From: a virus | Direction: 5' to 3' (one strand) | Virus record (IMG/VR): IMGVR_UViG_3300023179_000185 | Location: 1-44,436 of that record | DNA: 44,436 bases | Part shown: positions 18,862 through 27,894 of the stretch, one piece after another | Layout: every line of letters begins with the position of its first letter | Numbering within the stretch: position 1 is the first letter of the stretch | Notes under the pieces: generated by a model | What the model saw: only the letters and a program-made list of their open reading frames with translations | The model's database searches: none | Told to the model about the DNA's origin: nothing | Made by a program: the position numbers and the translations under genes

Positions 18862-21519
18862 ATGGCCAAACAATTTATAGTAAGATTAAAATCTGGAGGA
18901 AAGATTTTAGCAAATAGTCAAATCATAACCATTAAAGGGTTAGGTGATGGACCTATTTCCCCAAAAGATTTTACAGACGGTAGTCTTAAAGGTACGGTTG
19001 TAACTGAAAATGGTGTAGCATCGTTATCTAAAACTGTGGCCGCGTCCGATTGGGTAATTAATACACCTGCTTGTATTGTAGATGGTGGATCCTCTCTTAC
19101 AATAAATTGGACTGCTAAAAATAATACTGCCACTGCTATAAGTTATTACATTGTTTTTCCTGGTACATTAAACATTTACTCAGGTGCCAGTGTTGAAAAT
19201 TCGGGTGGTTTAAATGCCTTACAAATTACAGGGACTTCAGGAAGTTTTGTAATACAAACAAAAGTTGTTAGTAAAGAGGAGCAATTTGAAGTTGTCATAG
19301 TCAATGGAAGTTTAGATAATGGAATTCCATTATCAAGATCATGTACAATCAGAGTGGTAAGTATAGATTTCAGTGCTAAACTACAAAAAACTACTATCTA
19401 TGAAGGCGAGGAAGCATTTATAGAAATTAAAGGTGCTCCGTTCGAGTATGTAGCATTCAGAGGAGAAACAAATGGTAATGTGCAGTTAGACAAAAGCGGC
19501 ACGTACATCGGTTCTTTGAACCCCGGTATTATCATCAGTCCGGGCAATTATGTATATATAGTAGATGGTAACTTAACTGATACTGTTGTAACTTTGAATT
19601 TAACAGTTAAAACATTGAATAGACTATTGGCACGTGCCGAAAGTACTTTGGTAGCCAACAATATGCCAATTACTGTTAGAGTTACAGGTACACCCAGCGA
19701 TGCAGTAACAGCAATACGTACAGGCTCATCGAAGCCTTACAGATTTACTTTATCGCCGACTGGATCAGCATTGATCAACGATATTCGCGATGGGCAATTT
19801 ACACCCGGCGGTAGCACTTATACGTGGAATTTTGATGGCGATCAAAGTGAGGGTAATCCTAGTATTAGTGTCGAAGTCAGAGATTTTAGATTAGCGGTAA
19901 ATCCTACGTCAGGAACAGCAGCGAGAGGTCGATCTCTTAATACAATAGTCACCGGTGTTCCTGGTGAAATCGTTACAGTTACAAGGTATCCGGGCAGTGT
20001 AGATACTGTTATTTTAGATGACAGCGGAGCAGCCTCGGTGGATTTAACTTTTGGAAAGTTAATAAATCCTGGCACATATACTTGGACACTAGACGGTAAT
20101 AAAACACCTAATAATGTAGAATTTACAGGAAACATTACCCAACAAAATTTCCTCAGAGTAAGCTATGCTGGTCCTTCGACTATACGCCAAGGCATACCTA
20201 TTATAGCTACAATTTTTGGATCAGAATTTGAACGAGTATCATTCGCAGGAAACACAACCGGTACTACAGACCTAAATAGTGCAGGATTAGGAACACAAGA
20301 TCTAACATTGTCTACATCATTATCAGTTGGTACTAAGTCTTGGGTATTTACTGGAAATAAAAGTGCAGGCAGTGCCAATCTAACAGTTGCAGTAGCTCCT
20401 GCCAGTAATTTGTATGTTACCGGTAATGTAATATTTCGTGAACAAGATCCTATTCCTTTAACTGTGTATGGTGCTAATCTCGAAATTATAACTGTAACAA
20501 CAAATAATAAATTACCGATAAATTTTGCCCTTGACGCTACCGGAACTAAGGTTACCGATTTGAGTCCAATGGGATTTGTTGCAGCAATTAATCCTTATAC
20601 AGTGTATTTTACAGGAACCTACGATTCTACAGTTATTGTTCCTTATAGTTTTAGTATTACTCCAAGATTTGTATTAACTGTGACTGGTCCGCAACCAAGT
20701 GTTATTGAAGGTGACCCAATTAATGTAACTATAACTGGAGCACCAGGAGAAACAGTTACCTCAACATTCAACGGTGGTATTCCGGGACCAGTTGTTACAC
20801 TTAATACATATGGTGTAGGTACATTAGCATATGGCCAAAATACTCTAAACTTAACTAGCGGTGTAACACTTACTGCTCAGACAACACCTTATACTTGGAT
20901 TTTCGGTGGAACAATTTCTTTAGGGAATCCAACATACAGTGTAAGGATTGATAATCCTTATCCATTATTGGTTACCGCGGCCACATACAGCCCACCGTCG
21001 GGATCCGCACTTAATGTTACTATAACAGGTGCTCCTGGTGAGGTTGTTACTTACACAGGTTCAGTTAATAATGGTTCTAGAACATTAAGTTCGCCAGTGT
21101 CCGGTCCAGGGTCTGATACATTTAACATATTAAGTGGTGTGTCACCACTTACACCAGGACCATATAGTTGGACCTTTACAGGCGGTGTTGCTAGAACAAA
21201 TAATACCAAAACTTTGAGTATCACAGTAGGTATAGCTATACCAAGTATCACAAGTTTCAGCAGATCAGGTGCAGCTACCTACTATTGGACCACAACTGGT
21301 ACTAACATTGTGCGCCATTATGTACGGGTATCGATTGGTAGTTCTTTCAATGCAGCAGCCGCAAGTACTGTAACTGATCTTTATAGTAATGTAAATAATG
21401 TTGGACCAATTAATTTAGAGGCGGGATTATCCTCAGGAAATACCTATACGTTTAGATTGCTTGTTTACAACAACGCCGGCGGTGTATCGGTACACAATGA
21501 TTTAACTGTTACCTTATAA
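18862..21519 (+). CDS. Ig-repeat virion protein with shared N-terminal module (paralogue 1), 885 aa
   Basis: Residues 1-50 (MAKQFIVRLKSGG, then ANSQIITIKGLGDGP, then DFTDG) match the starts of the proteins at 27895 and 32017, a likely docking module. Residues ~58-170 are the shared Ig-like domain (W...W...SYYIVFPGT...SG.F.I). About seven Ig-like repeats of ~85 residues follow to ~790. They carry the repeating signature GaPgE.Vt, then an LdssG-like turn, then pG.YtWtf.Gn; clear copies are TGVPGEIVTVTRYPG, TGAPGETVTSTF and TGAPGEVVTYTG. The final ~90 residues look fibronectin-III-like. Cys is scarce and there are no membrane segments. No good Shine-Dalgarno precedes the ATG (AAGAA only). It is probably a long flexible stalk or a decoration of the tail or capsid. 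Confidence 0.8.
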   Translation: MAKQFIVRLKSGGKILANSQIITIKGLGDGPISPKDFTDGSLKGTVVTENGVASLSKTVAASDWVINTPACIVDGGSSLTINWTAKNNTATAISYYIVFPGTLNIYSGASVENSGGLNALQITGTSGSFVIQTKVVSKEEQFEVVIVNGSLDNGIPLSRSCTIRVVSIDFSAKLQKTTIYEGEEAFIEIKGAPFEYVAFRGETNGNVQLDKSGTYIGSLNPGIIISPGNYVYIVDGNLTDTVVTLNLTVKTLNRLLARAESTLVANNMPITVRVTGTPSDAVTAIRTGSSKPYRFTLSPTGSALINDIRDGQFTPGGSTYTWNFDGDQSEGNPSISVEVRDFRLAVNPTSGTAARGRSLNTIVTGVPGEIVTVTRYPGSVDTVILDDSGAASVDLTFGKLINPGTYTWTLDGNKTPNNVEFTGNITQQNFLRVSYAGPSTIRQGIPIIATIFGSEFERVSFAGNTTGTTDLNSAGLGTQDLTLSTSLSVGTKSWVFTGNKSAGSANLTVAVAPASNLYVTGNVIFREQDPIPLTVYGANLEIITVTTNNKLPINFALDATGTKVTDLSPMGFVAAINPYTVYFTGTYDSTVIVPYSFSITPRFVLTVTGPQPSVIEGDPINVTITGAPGETVTSTFNGGIPGPVVTLNTYGVGTLAYGQNTLNLTSGVTLTAQTTPYTWIFGGTISLGNPTYSVRIDNPYPLLVTAATYSPPSGSALNVTITGAPGEVVTYTGSVNNGSRTLSSPVSGPGSDTFNILSGVSPLTPGPYSWTFTGGVARTNNTKTLSITVGIAIPSITSFSRSGAATYYWTTTGTNIVRHYVRVSIGSSFNAAAASTVTDLYSNVNNVGPINLEAGLSSGNTYTFRLLVYNNAGGVSVHNDLTVTL

Positions 21520-21527
21520 TTTAGAAC

Positions 21528-24500
21528 ATGGATGATCTTAATAAAGTACAGGTACTTGTTGTAGGTGGCGGAGGTGCCGGTGGCCAAGATGCAGCAGGTG
21601 GTGGCGGTGGCGGTGGCGTAGTATACGAATCTGATTATAGTGTCGAACCAGGATCAACAGTACCGGTATTAGTAGGTGCAGGAGGCTCAAGACCCACAAA
21701 CGCTGGTACTCAAGGAACAGGCGGAGCTGAAACAGAAACTATTGATTTACCTTCTTATTTTTCTATACCTGGCATCTACAAGTATACAGCTAAACCGGGA
21801 ACTTATTCCATTAAAATTTGGGGCGCCGGAGGCGGGGGTAGTTCATATTCAGGAGGGGCCGGCGGCGCTTGTATAGTTAAAACTAATTTAGTAGTAAATG
21901 AAACCACTGAGTGGACTGTATTTGTAGGCGAAGGTGGCACTGCTAGAAATTATTCTGACAATGATTTAGAATTAGGTGGCGTAATTGGTTATCAATCAGG
22001 AGGAACCGGTGCCAATGAATTGTCTGCCTATAACGCAGATTTTATAGCAGCACTATTGGTAAACACTCACACATCTGCTAGTAATGACGGTTATTTGGGA
22101 GTAAAAAAATTCGACGTTGTAAATCAGTATTGGCTTGATAATCGGGTCTACAGTGTTTTTGATACTCGGGCTATTTACAGACCTTATTCAAATGGTAGAT
22201 TTTCACTGAGGTTAATTGAAAAATATAGATTAGTTGGTCCTGATAGTCAAGGACGAAAAGAAATTATTCCTAGTGATTTATCTCCTAGATGTATGATAGA
22301 ACCCGGTATTGATATGTTATACCTTGAGAAATTATCCAGCGAATACAAATTTTTTAGAACCGGGAATCTGTTTTACATCAGTGATGCTGCTAGTACGAAA
22401 CACTTGTGTAGAATAAATCTGCAGGGTGGTGGTTTTACCCCACGATTAGTCTTTAAGAATGGTTATGTTACAATTAGTCTTGATAATCAAGGGACAATGA
22501 GCCTTCAGATTCCTAATGGAGCAAAACTTGATGTTCCTGATGTTAGCACCGGGTTGTTAGATATCATTGGTAGAGAGTTACCGATAGATTTTCGTACTGT
22601 AAATGATAGTGTATCAGATGTTATTAATAATAAAAAAGGTTCTGGAGGGGGCGGTGGCGCAAGTAGTGCTCTAACTGATAATAGAGGACTCAGGTTAGTA
22701 GCTGGAGGGGGCGGTGGCGCAGGCGGATTTTATAGTGCACTAGGTACAGCAACTGGTGGAGGCACGGGCTTAGGTGAAGGTGGGACAGTACAGGATGCCA
22801 AGTTTGGAAGCAGAGGTGGATTTTCCGGCGAGAGTGAAACTCAACCGGTAGTTAAAGTACAAGATCCTATTAATTTAAGTGCATGGCTTAACAACTATGG
22901 TGTATGGCCATCACAGGGTAATTATTTCGAAAAAACTATAGTATTTAATCAGTCCGAATCTATTGCTATAACAATGAACTTATCTTCTAGCGGTGAGGCC
23001 TATGTTTATCTAGATAATAATCCAGTGGCTGTTATAGTATCAAAAATATTTAATTTTGATGCACTACCCTCGGGTTGGGGTACAAGAAGTTTACAGTCAC
23101 GAATAGAATGGTTGAATTCCAATCGAGTTCCACAATCAGTATTAAAAACCATACTAGGTTACACTGAGCAGTATATTTTAGAGTTACAATGGGGTAAACC
23201 TTTAAAATATGACGGTCCTGCCACTGGTCCAATCGATAGGAAAGCCACTGCAACTATTAATTTATCTAAGGGTTATCATTCTATACGTATTGTAGCATCA
23301 TCAAATAGCTATGGATTAGGACCAGCATCGGTGGGATTTACAATGACCGGAGCTAATAATGTTATAGCCATAGACCTGGCTGATCCTGCTACTTATCCTT
23401 TAATATCCAATGGTACAGGGGGCGGAGGTGGAGGCGGAAGTTGTCAACATCCTCTTAGCATTGAACATATATTTCCCGGAGATTGGTATACTTACAGCGG
23501 CGAGCAAAAAATAAAATGGTACAATGATAATAAAATTACACAGGACGTATTAAATTTTTATGGAATCACTGGGATCAGTGACCTACAGTCGTTAGGCTAT
23601 AGTCAACCTGCAACCGGTTACCTTACAACCTCCCCACACAAAGCCGGTGGTGGTAAAGGAGGACAGAGCGTAATTGGTGATGCCAATCATTATGTTGGGG
23701 AAAATGGAAAGACTACAGATACATTGGCACTTCCGGGAAATCAAGGTGACTTAGATTACACAACATCAACTGGAACCGGAGGCAGTTTTAATAGCAAAGG
23801 TGGATCCGGCAGAGTAGTTATTATACACACAGCTTTAGCCGGAGGAAGCGGCACAACAAGCAGCCAAGGAAATAAATCTGCTAACGGAGGTAATAGTGCG
23901 TTTGGTAAGTTAGTAGCTTTGGGTGGCGGGGGCGGGGCAGGAAATGCCAGTGGCGCCAATGCTTCAAACGGCGGATCGGGTGGTGGCGCCACCAGTACCA
24001 GATTAGCAGGCAATGGCACAGCAGGGCAAGGGAATAACGGTGGATCAGGTAGTACACAATGCTATGATATAGATATGTTTGTGTCGGCCAAAAGAGGAAA
24101 CTTCTCTGTAGATGTTTATAAACAAAAAGCATTAAATATCATGCCTTTATATACATCAAATTCTGCTTATACTGTACCCAATTTAGGTACAAGATATGGA
24201 TTATATAGATTTCCTGACATTGAAGGTTTAGCTTATTGGACCAACGAAAGTTTAGCTAAAAATTGGACAATCACATCTGTAGACTTTTTAAAATCTTTTT
24301 TTGAAACAGCCGCCACGTCTACATATGGATCGGATGCAACACGCATACTCACCGGCGCCAAAACACAAGATACAACATCATTGTCGGGTTGCGGATTCCG
24401 GGACGGAAGTAATTTACTAATGGGCGGAGGTGGAGGCGGCGCAGGCGGCGCAGGCAACAACGACGGTCGAGGCGGTAACGGAATAAAAAATGAAATAACA

Positions 24501-27500
24501 GGTACTGCTGTTTTTTATGGTGGTGGTGGTGGCGGTACCAATCAAGTAAATTATGCAGCAACAGGTGGAGCAGGCGGTGGTGGTACTAATGGAGGATACC
24601 AATCTGAGTCTAACAATGGATTACCTAATACCGGCGGTGGTGGCAGTGCATATAGCGGATCTTGGGGCGGTGCAGGTAATGGTGGTAGCGGTGTAGTAAT
24701 TGTAAAATATCCGTCACCTCGACGAGCAACCGGTGGGTTAATAACCGAAACCAGTGGATATGTTTTACATAGATTTATCAACCCAGGACCGGCAAATTTT
24801 AATGTATCAAAAGGATCAATTCCTGAACCACCGCCTCCTGTTGAGGTTGTTTGCGATGGATCTATCGCCTTGGGAGAATTTTACGCAGGTGGTGGTATAT
24901 ATGGTAATCTTCTAGTAAGAGAAGGAACAGTAGGGTATCCTGAGAATATCAGGACACCCATACCAAGAATTCCCGACGAAATCATTTCAATTAAAAATTT
25001 TTATGGTGCTAAGACCGGCGAGTATAGTATTGTAGGTGTAGATCCTAATAGAACAGATGCAAATATAAGTTTATGGCAACAAAGAACACAAGTATTCTTT
25101 AAAGTAACAAGTATTAAAGAAACCGAACGTCTTTATTGGACCATTGAGCCGGTTGATACAAATTATACATTTGATCCTCAGATTTATCCTGCTCAATCCG
25201 TCGGTAATTATAGAGCTTATGTTAACACATCGGCACAGTTGATTATAATCGACGGACCATATAGAGGGCGTGTAGGTGTTTCTAGGTCTGGCCCTACATT
25301 GGCTTTTACGCCTGATCCATTGGTAACAGAAATTGTTTTAGATGAATTTGGAAATTATTTTGGAAAGCCCGACGAAGTATTTTTGTTCGCTGGCAATTAT
25401 ACATACACATTTACTTTTCCGATACGTAGTAATTATACATACACTGGAAGCAATACAAGGATCTGGCGAGCTGATATTTTACCTGCGCCTGCACCGGGTT
25501 CTATTACTACAACTTTGCCACCAATACTTGTACCATTCCCGACAACCACAACTACAACAACAACTATACGTCAATATCCGACACTAATTAATACCGTGCC
25601 TTATGTTGGATCAAATATAGCATTGTGCTCGTACGCAAATGTTAATATCATTGACGCTATACCTGGTGGTGGTGTTTCGGGAACTATATCTGGGCCTCCG
25701 GGTAGTTTAACAAATGGTACAGGACAAGAAGAAATCTCTCCGTTTAATTTAGGAATAACCGGGGGTAAACAACTTGGAAATCGTAGGTATGTTGTTCCTG
25801 GTGTTTATAGATATGAATTCGCTTTTAGTGCACCCGAAGGGTCAAGTATAGTAGGAAATAACCGTAGAACATTTACATTAAATGTAAAACCTGGAATTTC
25901 TTTACAGGTTGTCAATGAATCGACGTCTACTATTTTTGTAGCCGGGGAACAAGTCAGAGTTAAGATAACTGGTGGAAATGATGACACTGTAACTTGGTCT
26001 GGACCTACTACAGGTTCTATTAATTTAGGTCCAGATGGGCAAGAAATAGTGACTTTACTAGAAAAAAATCATCAATTGCCTGCCGATAATTATACTTGGA
26101 AGTTTACAGTAGCAGATGGCAAGACTTGCAATGACACAGAGTTTAAACTTAACATAACACCACCACCGCCTACTACAACAACAACTACCACAACTGACCC
26201 TCCGGGACCGGCCTGTAACACAGATCAATTTAATCAAACCGGTGGATATGATTTCGAAGGACTAGGACCAAAAGGGATGTTAATGTATGATGTTACTGGG
26301 TCTGGAGATTTTGCTGCGTTCCAAAACGATATTGGTACAGTGAGAGGCACTAATAGTGCTAGGTTCACCGAAAAGGCCTATGGTAATAACACATTTGGAT
26401 ATGCTGAAAATACCCATTGGGGATTAGCGGCGGTACATGCAGGGATATTAAAATCCGGAGAAACAAAACTAATTCGAATAAAATCATTGGGTATTAAAAG
26501 TAATTTTCCGGGAAGTAGTGCCAATGGGATAACGACTCAACAACGATCTGAAGCATCATGTGCGTATCAAATTCTAGCATATAACGGTGACCCTCGTACT
26601 AATGTTTGTCCTATAAACTTAAATGGAATATCACTTCAAGGATTTAACACACCTTTTAACAGTAATAATACCGCATCTGTGACAGGAAATGCTTCCAGTT
26701 CAGAAAACATTTATGGAAATAATACCTGGGGGTATGTATGGCAGTCAGATTTTTCCAAAGTTGTGGTACATGCAGGACTGTTGGCCGACGGTGAAACAGG
26801 CAACATCAAAGTCACAGCAATTTCAAACAAATCATCGTTTCCTGCTAGTTTAAGTAACAATATTCAAAGTTTAGGTTATGATGGAGATTCTTGTGCACTA
26901 ATTTTAGAAAAATTCATTGTAGTACCCGGGACACCCGGGACCGGTCCATGTTCTCCAGTTGATTTTATAAATTGTTGTCCTCCAGTTTATACAGCAGCCG
27001 TGATGAATAGCAGTACTAGATACGACACCGAAGCAGAAAGATTGGCCTTAGGAATCTTGCCAGGAACAAATTTTAGTAGCGATGGAGTATTACCTGTTTC
27101 TTTTGCGTATAGTCTTGGAAGTGCCACAGGAACTGCAGATGAAAAATCTGCCAAGGCATTCATTTTGGGGCCTGTAGGTAATAACACTGATGGTTATGCT
27201 TGGGGTACCAAATTTGGTACAGCATTGATGCATAGTGGGTTAATTACACAAGGACAAACTAATCAAATTTTTAATGTTAAAGTAATAAGTTTAGGTCCTA
27301 AAGAAAGTTTTATCAAAGGACCTGATAATAATTTAATCGCAAGTTATCCGGGCGATTGGAAAGCCTGTGCTTATAGATTAGAATTAGTCATATCTGGAAC
27401 TACTCAGCCGCCGGGTACCACCACTCCGGTTACCACTAGACCTCCGACTACTCAAGTAACTACATCCAATATTCCGGTAGCTCCGAGAATAACTGCATTT

Positions 27501-27875
27501 GCCGTGGGTTCTCCATCGGGTATTCCAACTTGGACACTTACTTACTTTACTAATCCTAGTCAAATTTTAAGGGTACAATTATGGGTGATAAGTGGACCCA
27601 GTGGGTTATTGAATAATGGTTCGGGACCAGCAATGGTGTACCCAAAGAAAATTTGGGAAAAACTATTAGATTCAAGGCAATGGACGGGTCAATACGCTAC
27701 AGCAGAATCCCTTAAAGGTTATGTAAGAAACACCCTAATAGGTGGAACAAATACATTCCAATTGTGTGCCGAACTTGCCGAAGATGCCAGAGCCAAAGAA
27801 TGTACAGGCTACGCTGGTCAAACAAGATATGACGGATCAAAATTAACTCAACATGTCACCTTATGGCTGGCATAA
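21528..27875 (+). CDS. Giant glycine-rich virion protein with DUF4214-like insert and three LCCL-like domains, 2115 aa
   Basis: It opens directly with a glycine-rich domain (VQVLVVGGGGAGGQDAAGG) and carries several more Gly tracts (~365-420, 625-660, 790-850, 965-1060). These are separated by folded segments: a beta-sandwich at ~440-620 and a DUF4214-like piece near 885-930 (LYRFPDIEGLAYW). A GEFYAGG...IKNFYGA segment (~1110-1165) is typical of phage fibres. Ig-like repeats follow, joined by Thr-rich linkers (~1338-1347, 1548-1556, ~1965-1985). Residues ~1561-1955 hold three tandem LCCL-like domains (HAG motifs LAAVHAGIL, VVVHAGLL, ALMHSGLI). The C-terminus resembles the FN3-like end of the preceding protein. 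It lacks the ~50-residue N-terminal module of its neighbours. No Shine-Dalgarno is visible; eight bases separate it from the upstream stop. Likely a host-recognition protein. Confidence 0.8.
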   Translation: MDDLNKVQVLVVGGGGAGGQDAAGGGGGGGVVYESDYSVEPGSTVPVLVGAGGSRPTNAGTQGTGGAETETIDLPSYFSIPGIYKYTAKPGTYSIKIWGAGGGGSSYSGGAGGACIVKTNLVVNETTEWTVFVGEGGTARNYSDNDLELGGVIGYQSGGTGANELSAYNADFIAALLVNTHTSASNDGYLGVKKFDVVNQYWLDNRVYSVFDTRAIYRPYSNGRFSLRLIEKYRLVGPDSQGRKEIIPSDLSPRCMIEPGIDMLYLEKLSSEYKFFRTGNLFYISDAASTKHLCRINLQGGGFTPRLVFKNGYVTISLDNQGTMSLQIPNGAKLDVPDVSTGLLDIIGRELPIDFRTVNDSVSDVINNKKGSGGGGGASSALTDNRGLRLVAGGGGGAGGFYSALGTATGGGTGLGEGGTVQDAKFGSRGGFSGESETQPVVKVQDPINLSAWLNNYGVWPSQGNYFEKTIVFNQSESIAITMNLSSSGEAYVYLDNNPVAVIVSKIFNFDALPSGWGTRSLQSRIEWLNSNRVPQSVLKTILGYTEQYILELQWGKPLKYDGPATGPIDRKATATINLSKGYHSIRIVASSNSYGLGPASVGFTMTGANNVIAIDLADPATYPLISNGTGGGGGGGSCQHPLSIEHIFPGDWYTYSGEQKIKWYNDNKITQDVLNFYGITGISDLQSLGYSQPATGYLTTSPHKAGGGKGGQSVIGDANHYVGENGKTTDTLALPGNQGDLDYTTSTGTGGSFNSKGGSGRVVIIHTALAGGSGTTSSQGNKSANGGNSAFGKLVALGGGGGAGNASGANASNGGSGGGATSTRLAGNGTAGQGNNGGSGSTQCYDIDMFVSAKRGNFSVDVYKQKALNIMPLYTSNSAYTVPNLGTRYGLYRFPDIEGLAYWTNESLAKNWTITSVDFLKSFFETAATSTYGSDATRILTGAKTQDTTSLSGCGFRDGSNLLMGGGGGGAGGAGNNDGRGGNGIKNEITGTAVFYGGGGGGTNQVNYAATGGAGGGGTNGGYQSESNNGLPNTGGGGSAYSGSWGGAGNGGSGVVIVKYPSPRRATGGLITETSGYVLHRFINPGPANFNVSKGSIPEPPPPVEVVCDGSIALGEFYAGGGIYGNLLVREGTVGYPENIRTPIPRIPDEIISIKNFYGAKTGEYSIVGVDPNRTDANISLWQQRTQVFFKVTSIKETERLYWTIEPVDTNYTFDPQIYPAQSVGNYRAYVNTSAQLIIIDGPYRGRVGVSRSGPTLAFTPDPLVTEIVLDEFGNYFGKPDEVFLFAGNYTYTFTFPIRSNYTYTGSNTRIWRADILPAPAPGSITTTLPPILVPFPTTTTTTTTIRQYPTLINTVPYVGSNIALCSYANVNIIDAIPGGGVSGTISGPPGSLTNGTGQEEISPFNLGITGGKQLGNRRYVVPGVYRYEFAFSAPEGSSIVGNNRRTFTLNVKPGISLQVVNESTSTIFVAGEQVRVKITGGNDDTVTWSGPTTGSINLGPDGQEIVTLLEKNHQLPADNYTWKFTVADGKTCNDTEFKLNITPPPPTTTTTTTTDPPGPACNTDQFNQTGGYDFEGLGPKGMLMYDVTGSGDFAAFQNDIGTVRGTNSARFTEKAYGNNTFGYAENTHWGLAAVHAGILKSGETKLIRIKSLGIKSNFPGSSANGITTQQRSEASCAYQILAYNGDPRTNVCPINLNGISLQGFNTPFNSNNTASVTGNASSSENIYGNNTWGYVWQSDFSKVVVHAGLLADGETGNIKVTAISNKSSFPASLSNNIQSLGYDGDSCALILEKFIVVPGTPGTGPCSPVDFINCCPPVYTAAVMNSSTRYDTEAERLALGILPGTNFSSDGVLPVSFAYSLGSATGTADEKSAKAFILGPVGNNTDGYAWGTKFGTALMHSGLITQGQTNQIFNVKVISLGPKESFIKGPDNNLIASYPGDWKACAYRLELVISGTTQPPGTTTPVTTRPPTTQVTTSNIPVAPRITAFAVGSPSGIPTWTLTYFTNPSQILRVQLWVISGPSGLLNNGSGPAMVYPKKIWEKLLDSRQWTGQYATAESLKGYVRNTLIGGTNTFQLCAELAEDARAKECTGYAGQTRYDGSKLTQHVTLWLA
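26210..27395 (+). repeat. Three tandem LCCL-like domain repeats within the 2115-aa protein
   Basis: The three units start near 26210, 26604 and 26940. Each has an N-terminal Cys, a YGNN or VGNN turn with [FWD]GY, a VHAG-type motif, a hydrophobic strand (IRIKSLG, IKVTAIS, FNVKVIS), and an [SA]CA[YL] near the end. The third unit is the most diverged (ALMHSG). Identity is at protein level; the DNA copies have drifted. Confidence 0.6.
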
Positions 27876-27894
27876 ACAATCAATAAATAATACT

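Noticed and set aside
23756-24781. Several minus-strand Pro/Leu-rich frames
   Set aside because: Same cause: reverse complement of Gly codons in the 2115-aa protein. Overlapping frames on both strands are not independent genes.
27853-27894. Earlier in-frame ATG for the 1372-aa protein
   Set aside because: The extra 14 residues do not align with the two paralogues, which begin exactly at the MAKK start, and the region encodes the end of the previous protein.
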